Shown: in pieces, positions 45,646-55,544 of the stretch
How the letters are laid out: every line of letters starts with the position of its first letter
Numbering within the stretch: the stretch's first letter is position 1
Origin: Ideonella sp.
Lineage (GTDB): Bacteria; Pseudomonadota; Gammaproteobacteria; Burkholderiales; Burkholderiaceae_C
DNA: 64,000 bases
Assembly: GCA_016721465.1 (NCBI GenBank)
Contig: JADKIA010000008.1
Coordinates: forward strand, 434,001 to 498,000
Direction: 5' to 3'
The notes under the pieces: generated by a model
What the model saw: the letters and a program-made list of their open reading frames with translations, nothing else
Told to the model about the DNA's origin: nothing
Database searches by the model: none
Made by a program: the position numbers and the translations under genes

Positions 45646-47114
45646 ACCCAACCCTGATCAGCCGGCGGCAGCTGGGCCTGTACGCGTTGTCCGCACCAGG
45701 CCTGGTCCGGGCGACCACGCCCGGTGTGGACGCACCGCCGGCGCCGCAACCGCCGCGTGCGGTGACGCTGCCCGCGTTTCACGAGAGCACGCTGCGCAGC
45801 GGCGTGACCGTGGTGGTGGTGCCGCGCAACAACACGCCGCTGGTCACCGCGGCCTTGCTGGTGCGCGCCGGGCCGGAGAGCGAGCCGCCCGGCCAGGCCG
45901 GCGTGGCCGCCATGACCGCGGCCCTGCTCACCAAGGGCGCCACGCGCGACGGCGTGAAGAAAGGCGCCACCGCCATCGCGAGGCAGGCCGAGGCGCTGGG
46001 CGCCACGCTGGACAGCGGCTGCAGCTGGCGCGCCACCACCTTGTCGATGACGGTCACGGTGCCCCGGCTCGAAGAGGCGCTGGCGCTGATGGCCGATTCG
46101 CTGCGCCGCCCCTTGCTCGGCCCGGACGAACTGGAGCGTGCCCGGGCGCAGGCGCTGGACGCCATGCGCGTGTCGCTCGGCAACCCCGGCGAGGTGGCGC
46201 GCATGGCCATGCGCCGCGTGTTCTGGGGCGACACGCCCTTCGGCAGCGTGGCGCCACCCAAGGCATTGAAGCGCATCGTGCGCCACCAGGTGCTCGGCTT
46301 TCACGCGCGCCAGCTGTTGCCCAACCGCACGGTGCTGGTGCTGGCGGGTGACGTGAGCCCCGAGCAGGGCCGCGAGCTGGCGCAGCGCTACTTCGGCGTG
46401 TGGCTGCCGGCGTCCGAGGCCGCGCTGCCGGCCGTGCTCAAGCCGCCCGAGCCCATCGATGCGCCGCTGTTGCTGATCGACATGCCCGGCAGCGGCCAGA
46501 GCAGCGTGCTGGTGTCCGCGCCCTTCGCCGCCGAGGGCGATGCCGATCGCCGCATCGGCCAGGTGGCCAGTGCCGTGCTGGGTGGGGGTTATTCCGCGCG
46601 TCTGAACCAGGAGGTGCGCATCAAGCGCGGCCTGAGCTATGGCGCCTTCAGCGAGGCCGAATCGCAACCCACCGGCGGCATGTTCTCGGCCCGCACGCAG
46701 ACGCACCACCCCACGGCGGCGCAGGTGCTGCAGCTGATGCGCGACGAGATGCAGCGCCTGGGCGACGCGCCGCCCGCCGCTGACGAGCTGGCCGCACGTC
46801 AGGCCACCCTGGTGGGCAGCTTCGCGCGCCGACTGGACACCACGAGCGGCCTGGCCATGCTGGTGCTGGGCCAGAAGGCGCAGGGCCGGCCGCTGGCCGA
46901 CCTGAACCGCTACGTGACCGATGTCCTGGCCGTCACGCCGGAACAGGTGCGCGAGTTCGCCCGCAGCCATTGGCAGGGCAAGCAGCTGCGCGCCGTGATC
47001 GCGGGCGACTTGGCGGTTGCGGGCGATTCGCTGAAGGCGGTGGACGCCGGTGCCCAACGGGTGTCGCTGGCCGATCTGGACATGGAGCGCCTGGGGCAGC
47101 GCAGCAAGCGCTGA
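45642..47114 (+). CDS. M16-family peptidase homologue, non-catalytic partner
   Basis: The 490-residue protein has a Tat-like leader (LISRRQLGLYALSAPG) and the M16 fold, but the zinc motif is not present where HxxEH should be (VAAMTAALLTKGATRDG). FSARTQTHHP and RIKRGLSYGAFSEAES fit the R/Y motif region of the second-half subunit. It therefore probably supplies substrate-binding residues to the catalytic partner encoded just upstream, as in PqqFG-type or processing peptidase pairs. Translational coupling by ATGA overlap supports this. Confidence 0.88.
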   Translation: MNPTLISRRQLGLYALSAPGLVRATTPGVDAPPAPQPPRAVTLPAFHESTLRSGVTVVVVPRNNTPLVTAALLVRAGPESEPPGQAGVAAMTAALLTKGATRDGVKKGATAIARQAEALGATLDSGCSWRATTLSMTVTVPRLEEALALMADSLRRPLLGPDELERARAQALDAMRVSLGNPGEVARMAMRRVFWGDTPFGSVAPPKALKRIVRHQVLGFHARQLLPNRTVLVLAGDVSPEQGRELAQRYFGVWLPASEAALPAVLKPPEPIDAPLLLIDMPGSGQSSVLVSAPFAAEGDADRRIGQVASAVLGGGYSARLNQEVRIKRGLSYGAFSEAESQPTGGMFSARTQTHHPTAAQVLQLMRDEMQRLGDAPPAADELAARQATLVGSFARRLDTTSGLAMLVLGQKAQGRPLADLNRYVTDVLAVTPEQVREFARSHWQGKQLRAVIAGDLAVAGDSLKAVDAGAQRVSLADLDMERLGQRSKR

Positions 47115-47119
47115 CGCGC

Positions 47120-48697
<1,578 letters not shown>

Positions 48698-48824
48698 CTC
48701 GGCAGGGTAGCGCGCACAGCCCGGGGCGGCGATCCGGGGAACTGCCGATCGGGCGCCGGCGGCGTGGGTCGACAGCCCCACCCCTCGATAATCGCCGCTT
48801 TGCCGCCGACCCTGCCCCCGCCCC

Positions 48825-51800
48825 ATGGCCCGCCCACCGAAGCGCCCGATCTCTCCCCCCGCGTTCGTCAACCTGCGTGGTGAGCCCCTGGATCTGCGCA
48901 GTCTCCAGGCTCGAGCGGCCCCGCAGGAGCCCGTCGTCGAGGCACTACCCGGCCAGCCCGCGCCATCTGAAAAGGTGGACCCCACCGACCTCGACACCGT
49001 CTGGGACGCGCTGTGCCTGGCCGGCGGCCCGCGTGGCAAGGCCTGGCTGCTGGCCTTTCTGAAGGGGCTGGAGCGGCGCACCGTGGCGGGCCACCCTTTC
49101 ACGCCCGCCGATGTCGATGCGGCGCTGCGCGGCTTGCGCCAGGCTGGCCGCATCGACGACAGCGACGGCATGGGCTTCGACATCGGCGCCGCACCCCGCG
49201 CCGAGCACCTGCCGCGCCTGCTGCTGGCCCAGGTGACGACCGCGCCGGTGTGGGAGCCCTGGGCGCGCGCATCCTCGCCCTATGGCTACCAGATCGCGCA
49301 CCCGGCGGTGCCGCAGTTTCGCCATCGTCGTGAGCTGGTGGCGTTTGCGCGGCTGGTGCTCTACAGCGGACTGAGCCTGGCGCGCTTTCGGCAGCTGAGC
49401 CTGCGCGTGATGGGCGCGGCGGCCGAGCCCGATGTGCTGGCCGAGGCGCTCAACCAGCCCTTCATGCCCGCGCTGTGGGAACGCATGGACGGCGAACTCC
49501 GCGCGCACCTGATCGACACCTTCACGGCCCGATTCATTCTCGACACCCCGATCTGGCAGGCCATGACGGCCTGGTTCGAGGCGCGCCTGACGGTGGCGCC
49601 CGGCGAGGTGCCACCCGCACTGCGCATGCGCATCGCCGAACGTCGGCTGCAGCTGGGCGACATTGCCGGCAGCGAGGCCGCCCTGCAGGGCCTCTCCGGC
49701 GTCGGCCTGCCACTGATCCGCGCCGCGCACCTGGCCTGGGCCGGGCGTTGGGCCGAGGCCGCCATGGCCTTCGCAACGGCCTTGAAGGAGGCCAGCAAGG
49801 CCCTGCATGCCAAGCGTGGCATCGTCGATCTGAACCTGGGCCAGTGGTACGCGCTGAGTCTGTTGGCGCAGCCCGATGCCGCCGCCTGGACGCAGGCGCA
49901 GAAATTCGCCGTGGCCGAATCCGGCACGCGCACGCCGCCGCCCGATGAAGGTTGGGGCCTGTGGGCGCATGCCGCCGCCGTGCGTCTGGGCGACGCGACG
50001 TTGGTGGCCTCGGCATTTGCGTGGCCGGCCTCGCCCTATCGCCAGGCGCAAGCCGACGAGAACGCCAATCGCCTGATCCTGGCGGCGTGGCTGGGCCATG
50101 AGCCGAAGGACTGGACCGCCGCCGCGCTGCACACCACCGTGCGCGCGCTGCACGCCGCTGGCAAGCCCTGGAAGGCCGATCTGCTGCGCCAGGCCGGCGA
50201 GCGCCTCGGCCTGGCCGTGCCGCCGCGCGAAGCGGGCGACGGCGCGCCCTGGACGGCGGCCTTCTTCGGTCGCCCGCAGGAAGCGTGGCGCGACGCGCTG
50301 GCCGCGATCGAGGCGCTGGGTGAGACGCGCGCTGGCGACGCCGGTGGTGCGGCGCCGCCGACGCTGCAATGGCGCCTGACACTGGACGACGAAGGCCGTC
50401 CGATCGACGTGGAGGCCTTCGAACGCCTGCAGGGCGCGCGCGGACTGAGCAAACCCAAGGCCGTGACCTTGTCGCGGGTGAAGAAAAGCGCCCGGCTCGA
50501 CCCACGCGACGCGGCCGTGGCGCGCTGCATCGACAGCTCGCGCTGGTCGCCGGGCCAGCTGGCCATCGACGTCACCGGCGCGACCATCGCGCTGGTGGGC
50601 CACCCCGGGCTGATGTTGGCCGGACCCCGCGGGCCGGAGCCGGCCGACTCACCGGAGCAGAGCGTGGACCTGCGCGAATCCCTGCCGGTGCTGGAAGTGC
50701 AGCGCCACCGCGGCGAGGACGGCGTCGAGAGTTTCGTCTTTCTGCTGGCCGATGCGCTGCTGAGCGCCCGCCCACCCGAGGCCGGCGTGCGTTTCACCGC
50801 CAGCGATGCCAGCACCGAAAGTGAGCGGCGCAACAGCCTGCGGGTGGTCCGTGACGGACCCGATGGCGCTCGGCTGATCCGCATCAGCGCGGCGCAGCGG
50901 CGCGTGGCCGAGCTGGTGTCCAAGCGCTGGGCCGTGCCGGTGGACGCCAAGGCCGAGCTGGAGGCCGCGCTGCGTGTGCTGGCTGGCCACTTCCAGCTGC
51001 ACAGCGATGCCGACGCCGGCCAGGCCGTGCCCAGCGAGCCCCGTCTGCGCGCGCAGTTGAGCCCCAACGCCAGCGGGCTGCTGCTGCGCCTGGTGGCGCA
51101 ACCCTTCGGCGCCTTCGGCCCCGCGCTGGCCCCCGGTGGCGGCCGCGCCCGCCTGATCACGCAGCACGAGGGCCTGAGCCTGTCCACCGAGCGCGACCTG
51201 GTGGTCGAACGCCAGCACCTGGCCGAGGTGCTCGAAGCCTTGCCGCTGCTCGAAGGTTGCGCAACTGGCGAGGCCACGTGGCAGCTCGACGACCCGGAGG
51301 ATGCGCTGGCCGCCATCGAGCAGCTCTCGCGCCTGTCCGCCGTCACCGGGCTGGACTGGCCGCGCGGCAAGCCGGTGAGCGTCATCACCCCGCAGGGCGA
51401 TGCGCTGCAGATCAAGGTGGGCAGCGGCGCGGACTGGTTTGCCATCGACGGCGAGTTGCGCATCGACGAGACCCGCGTCATCGGCCTGCAGCGCCTGATG
51501 CAGCTGGCGCACGAATCCAAGCGTGGCCGCTTCGTCACGCTGGGCGAGGGCGAGGTGCTGGCACTGACCGACCGCCTGCGCCAGCAGCTGGCCGACCTGC
51601 AGGCCATGGCGCGCGCCGACAAGGGCAAGCTGGTGCTGCCCGGCGCGGCCGCTGCCTGGCTGGCCGAGACGCTGGACGGCGCCGAGGTCTCGGGCGACAA
51701 GCGCTGGGGCCAGCGTCTGGCGCGCCTGGACGAGGCTGCCGCGTTGCAGCCCGAATTGCCCAAGGCCCTGCAGGCTCAATTGCGCGGTTATCAGGCCGAG

Positions 51801-53156
51801 GGCTACAGCTGGATGGCGCGGCTGGCGCACGCCGGCCTGGGTGCCTGCCTGGCCGATGACATGGGCCTGGGCAAGACGGTGCAGACCTTGGCTCTGCTCC
51901 TGCAGCGCGCCGAGATCGGTCCCGCGCTGGTGATCGCGCCCACCTCGGTGTGCGGCAACTGGGCGGCTGAAGCTGAGCGCTTTGCGCCCAGCCTGAACGT
52001 GAAGGTCTTCGGCGAGGGCGACCGCCGCTTCGCCATCGAGCAGGCCGGGCCGGGTGATCTGGTGATCGCGTCCTACGCGCTGGCGCAGATCGAGTCCGAC
52101 GCGTTTGCGGGCAAGGAATGGGCGACGCTGGTGCTGGACGAAGCCCAGGCGCTGAAGAACGCGGCCACCAAGCGCGCCAAGGCGATCGGCACGTTGAACG
52201 CCGGCTTCAAGCTCGCGCTCAGCGGCACACCGGTGGAAAACCGGCTGTCCGACCTGTGGTCGATCATGAACCTGCTCAATCCCGGGCTGCTGGGCAGCGC
52301 CACGCAGTTCAACGAGCGTTTCGCTGGGCCCATCGAGCGCGAGCGCGACGAGCCCTCGCGCGTGCGCCTGCGTCGGCTGGTGGCGCCTTTCCTGCTGCGG
52401 CGCACCAAGGCCCAGGTGCTGACCGACCTGCCGCCGCGCACCGAGATCATCCACCGCGTCGAACCCGGCCCCGAGGAGCGCAGCTTTCTCGAAGCGCTGC
52501 GCCGCAACGCCATCGAGCGCGTGGCGGCGCTGGCCAGCGACACCGGCGATGGTCAGGCCTCGTTCCACGTGCTGGCCGAGCTGACGCGGCTGCGCCGTGC
52601 GGCCTGCGACCCGCGCCTGGTGTCGCCCGAGCTGGGCCTGATCGGCGCCAAGGCGGCCGAGTTCGAGCAGCTCGCGCTGGAGCTGGTGGCCGGCCGCCAC
52701 AAGGCGCTGGTGTTCAGCCAGTTCACCGACTTCTTGAAGCTGCTGGGCGAGCGGCTCGATTCGGCCGGCATCGCCCACCAATACCTCGATGGCAGCACGC
52801 CCGCGGCCGAGCGCACCAAGCGCGTCGCCGCGTTCCAGCGCGGCGAGGGCGACCTGTTCCTCATCAGCCTGAAGGCCGGCGGCTTCGGCCTGAACCTCAC
52901 CGCGGCCGACTATGTGCTGATCGTCGACCCCTGGTGGAACCCCGCCGCCGAAGACCAGGCCATGGGCCGCGCCCACCGCATCGGCCAACTGCGGCCAGTG
53001 ACGGTCTACCGCCTCGTGACCGCCGGATCGATCGAAGAGCGCATCGTCGAGCTGCACCGCGACAAGCGCACGCTGGCCGACGGGATTCTCGAGGGCCAGG
53101 ACAGCGCGGCACCGCTGCGGGCGGACGAGCTGCGCGATCTGCTCAAAGACGCTTGA
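48825..53156 (+). CDS. SNF2/RapA-family DEAD-like helicase, 1443 aa
   Basis: The C-terminal about 480 residues form a SNF2 ATPase: motif I DDMGLGKTVQTLALLL, motif II LDEAQALKN, motif III LALSGTPVENRLSDLWSIMN, FLLRRTKAQVLTDLPP, motif V LKAGGFGLNLTAADYV and motif VI QAMGRAHRIGQLRPV. The N-terminal about 950 residues are low in known motifs and rich in helical repeats. Bacterial SNF2 proteins remodel nucleoprotein, for example RapA recycling RNA polymerase. The full size and long N-terminal region match large bacterial DEAD/SNF2 proteins of unknown target. It overlaps the next gene. Confidence 0.92.
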   Translation: MARPPKRPISPPAFVNLRGEPLDLRSLQARAAPQEPVVEALPGQPAPSEKVDPTDLDTVWDALCLAGGPRGKAWLLAFLKGLERRTVAGHPFTPADVDAALRGLRQAGRIDDSDGMGFDIGAAPRAEHLPRLLLAQVTTAPVWEPWARASSPYGYQIAHPAVPQFRHRRELVAFARLVLYSGLSLARFRQLSLRVMGAAAEPDVLAEALNQPFMPALWERMDGELRAHLIDTFTARFILDTPIWQAMTAWFEARLTVAPGEVPPALRMRIAERRLQLGDIAGSEAALQGLSGVGLPLIRAAHLAWAGRWAEAAMAFATALKEASKALHAKRGIVDLNLGQWYALSLLAQPDAAAWTQAQKFAVAESGTRTPPPDEGWGLWAHAAAVRLGDATLVASAFAWPASPYRQAQADENANRLILAAWLGHEPKDWTAAALHTTVRALHAAGKPWKADLLRQAGERLGLAVPPREAGDGAPWTAAFFGRPQEAWRDALAAIEALGETRAGDAGGAAPPTLQWRLTLDDEGRPIDVEAFERLQGARGLSKPKAVTLSRVKKSARLDPRDAAVARCIDSSRWSPGQLAIDVTGATIALVGHPGLMLAGPRGPEPADSPEQSVDLRESLPVLEVQRHRGEDGVESFVFLLADALLSARPPEAGVRFTASDASTESERRNSLRVVRDGPDGARLIRISAAQRRVAELVSKRWAVPVDAKAELEAALRVLAGHFQLHSDADAGQAVPSEPRLRAQLSPNASGLLLRLVAQPFGAFGPALAPGGGRARLITQHEGLSLSTERDLVVERQHLAEVLEALPLLEGCATGEATWQLDDPEDALAAIEQLSRLSAVTGLDWPRGKPVSVITPQGDALQIKVGSGADWFAIDGELRIDETRVIGLQRLMQLAHESKRGRFVTLGEGEVLALTDRLRQQLADLQAMARADKGKLVLPGAAAAWLAETLDGAEVSGDKRWGQRLARLDEAAALQPELPKALQAQLRGYQAEGYSWMARLAHAGLGACLADDMGLGKTVQTLALLLQRAEIGPALVIAPTSVCGNWAAEAERFAPSLNVKVFGEGDRRFAIEQAGPGDLVIASYALAQIESDAFAGKEWATLVLDEAQALKNAATKRAKAIGTLNAGFKLALSGTPVENRLSDLWSIMNLLNPGLLGSATQFNERFAGPIERERDEPSRVRLRRLVAPFLLRRTKAQVLTDLPPRTEIIHRVEPGPEERSFLEALRRNAIERVAALASDTGDGQASFHVLAELTRLRRAACDPRLVSPELGLIGAKAAEFEQLALELVAGRHKALVFSQFTDFLKLLGERLDSAGIAHQYLDGSTPAAERTKRVAAFQRGEGDLFLISLKAGGFGLNLTAADYVLIVDPWWNPAAEDQAMGRAHRIGQLRPVTVYRLVTAGSIEERIVELHRDKRTLADGILEGQDSAAPLRADELRDLLKDA

Positions 53157-54133
53157 TGCCCGCACCGAAGTTGTTCAGCGGCACCCTGTTCGCGCTGGCC
53201 GCCGGCCTGATGTGGGGGCTGGTGTTCATCGGCCCGCTGCTGCTGCCCGACTACCCGGCGGCGCTGCAGAGCTTCGGCCGCTACGTGGCCTTCGGCCTGA
53301 TCGCGTTGCCGCTGGCCTGGGCCGATCGGCGGCTGCTGTCGCAGTTCACGCGCGACGATTGGTTGGAGGCGGGCAAGCTGGGCCTGGTCGGCAACATCGT
53401 CTACTACCTGTTCCTGGCCAGTGGCATCCAGCGCGCCGGCGGGCCGCTGCCGACGATGATCATCGGCACGCTGCCGGTGGTGATCGCCGTCAGCTCCAAC
53501 CTGCGCGACGGCGCGCGCGATGGGCAGCTGCCCTGGCGGCGCCTGCTGCCTTCGCTGGGCCTCGTCGCCGCCGGCATCGCCTGCGTCAACCAGGTGGAGT
53601 TGACGCACCTGCGCGCAGACCAGTCTGCTGATGTATCGCGCTATGCCTGGGGTGCGCTGCTCACGGTCGGTGCCGTGGCCTGCTGGACCTGGTACCCGCT
53701 GCGCAATGCCGACTGGCTGCGCGCCCACCCCGGCCGCAGCCCACGCGCCTGGGCCACGGCGCAAGGCGTGGCCACGCTGCCGACGGCCCTGGCGGGCTAC
53801 CTGGCCTACTGGGTCTGGTCGGCCGGCACCGGGCAGGCCTTCGACATGCCCTTTGGGCCCGAGCCGGAGCGTTTCCTGGCGTTGATGTTCGCCATCGGCC
53901 TGCTGGCGTCGTGGCTGGGCACCTTGTGCTGGAACGAAGCCAGCCAACGCTTGCCCACGACCCTGGTGGGGCAGCTGATCGTGTTTGAAACCCTGTTCGC
54001 CCTGGCCTTTGCCTTCGGGCTGCGCCGCCAATGGCCGGATGCCGCCACCCTGGCGGGCATCGCGCTGCTGGTGACCGGCGTGGTGTGGGCGCTGCGGGTG
54101 CGGCCCGAACGGCTGAACCAGCCCGCGCACTGA
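53156..54133 (+). CDS. DMT (EamA) superfamily transporter
   Basis: The 325-residue membrane protein has about ten hydrophobic helices in two EamA repeats (LFALAAGLMWGLVFIGPLLL at the start; TTLVGQLIVFETLFALAFAF in the second half). It belongs to the drug/metabolite transporter family, exporting or importing small metabolites of unknown identity. Start ATG overlaps the helicase stop (TGATG), so it may be translated by coupling. Confidence 0.88.
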   Translation: MPAPKLFSGTLFALAAGLMWGLVFIGPLLLPDYPAALQSFGRYVAFGLIALPLAWADRRLLSQFTRDDWLEAGKLGLVGNIVYYLFLASGIQRAGGPLPTMIIGTLPVVIAVSSNLRDGARDGQLPWRRLLPSLGLVAAGIACVNQVELTHLRADQSADVSRYAWGALLTVGAVACWTWYPLRNADWLRAHPGRSPRAWATAQGVATLPTALAGYLAYWVWSAGTGQAFDMPFGPEPERFLALMFAIGLLASWLGTLCWNEASQRLPTTLVGQLIVFETLFALAFAFGLRRQWPDAATLAGIALLVTGVVWALRVRPERLNQPAH

Positions 54134-54390
54134 AGTGCCGCATTGCCCTTGCGCGCACGCAGGGCGGCGGTTTCCGTCCGACAGGTTAGGGATGTGCAGC
54201 GTGGCGGGCCCAGGCCACATTAGCGCCTCGCATCGGCGGGCGGCCTGTCGGGATCCATCCGGGCGAAGGCGGGCCAAGCCGCCGATCTTTGTCCGGCACG
54301 GGAACCAACGCCCCCGCCTTGCCACACACCACCATGGCGAGACCGGTGCCCGCCGAGTTCAGCCCCATCCACGCCCAAGGAGCCAGCGTC

Positions 54391-54756
54391 ATGAACAGCG
54401 CTCAATCGATGCCGTCGTCGTCTCCTCATCCGATGCTGGCGGCGGGTGCCGGCATCTGGGCCGACCGCACCGATCCGGAAGCGCTGGCCGATGTGCAAAC
54501 CCTTCGGGCGGACGCGATCGCGGCCTTCGACCGGGGTGACGTCCGCGAGGCGCTGCGCCTGTGGCGTCTGGTGGTGGCGATGTCGCCGCGCACCAGGGAC
54601 GCGCTGTTCCAGGTGGCCTGCTGCCACGCGTTGCTGGATGAACCGGCCCAGGCCTGCAATGCCTTCCTGTCCGTGGCGGCCGATGCGCGCATGGATCAGC
54701 GCCTGCGCCGCCGCGCCGCCGAGCTGGCTCGGCTGGTGGATCCGATCGCGATCTGA
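54391..54756 (+). CDS. Small TPR-like protein of unknown function
   Basis: The 121-residue product has a disordered Ser/Pro-rich N-terminus followed by about two helical repeats resembling a tetratricopeptide pair (AIAAFDRGDVREALRLWRLVVAM, RDALFQVACCHALLDEPAQACNAF). TPR units bind peptides. It stands alone between a 257-bp gap (54134-54390), where only a 19-bp motif shared with 4460-4478 was noticed, and the ECF sigma gene. A type III-chaperone-like length is possible but unsupported. Confidence 0.6.
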   Translation: MNSAQSMPSSSPHPMLAAGAGIWADRTDPEALADVQTLRADAIAAFDRGDVREALRLWRLVVAMSPRTRDALFQVACCHALLDEPAQACNAFLSVAADARMDQRLRRRAAELARLVDPIAI

Positions 54757-54919
54757 GCACCACGCCGCCAGACGCAGAGCCGTGGCCCGGGCGTCGCCCG
54801 GGCGCTGCCTGGCTGCCAATCCGGTGATCGTGCCACCGCGCGCTTGCTGACCATGCCGGGGTGCAGTGGTCGAGCCCTGTGGCCATGCACAATCGGCGTT
54901 CGTTTGCGCACGCCGAACC

Positions 54920-55483
54920 ATGGCTTCGATCACCGAACTGTTGTCACGATCCCAAGAGGGCCAAGCCGATGCTGTGCAGCAGCTCTATGCGCAGCTTTAT
55001 CCGGAGATCAAGCGCGTGGCAAGGGCACGCCTGGCCAGCGCCGGCGGTGTCACCGGGCTGAACACCACGGCCCTGGTACACGAAGGCTTCCTGCGCATGG
55101 CCGAGCAGGCGGGCCTGCAGGGCGGGTCGCGCGGGCAATTCTTTGCCTATGTGGGGCAGGTGTTGCGCTCGGTGGTGATCGACCACCTGCGCTCGCAGGG
55201 GCGCGACAAGCGTGGCGGCGACCAGGTCATGGTCACCCTGTCCGCCGCCGAGCTGGTGCCGGCCGCGCAGTCCTCGGCCACCGACCTCATCGCCATCGAC
55301 CGGGCCCTCGTGGGCATGCGCGAGCTCGATCCGGCCCTGTACGAGTTGCTGGAGATGCTGTCCTTCGCCGGCCTCACGATCGCCGAGGTGGCAGAACTTC
55401 GGGGCGTGTCCAGCCGCACCATCAACCGCGACCTGATCAAGGCGCGCGGGCTGTTGCACGCACTGCTGGGCGAAGCGGACTGA
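54920..55483 (+). CDS. ECF-type sigma factor (TIGR02999-like)
   Basis: The 187-residue protein has region 2 (LYAQLYPEIKRVARARLAS, LVHEGFLRMAEQA, RSVVIDHLRSQGRDKRGG) and region 4 (LIAIDRALVGMREL, FAGLTIAEVAELRGVSSRTINRDLIKAR), with the R-x-K-R-G-G pattern of the sigma group often paired with TPR protein kinases. That partner follows 61 bp later. Its targets are unknown. ATG 54920 is chosen over the upstream GTG frame because it starts the conserved helix. Confidence 0.9.
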   Translation: MASITELLSRSQEGQADAVQQLYAQLYPEIKRVARARLASAGGVTGLNTTALVHEGFLRMAEQAGLQGGSRGQFFAYVGQVLRSVVIDHLRSQGRDKRGGDQVMVTLSAAELVPAAQSSATDLIAIDRALVGMRELDPALYELLEMLSFAGLTIAEVAELRGVSSRTINRDLIKARGLLHALLGEAD

Positions 55484-55544
55484 AGGCCCGTGGTCCGTGG
55501 CGGTGCTGTCGCACCGGGCCGGCCGAAAACGTCTGTAGACGGAG

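Noticed and set aside
42361..45651. A 1096-codon open frame on the minus strand over cox and M16 genes
   Set aside because: It runs antisense to several conserved genes and is rich in His/Arg/Gln, typical of a shadow of high-GC coding DNA.
54757..54919. Hairpin GCCCGGG-cgtcg-CCCGGGC as terminator of the TPR-like gene
   Set aside because: The stem is good but there is no T tract, so intrinsic termination is not supported.
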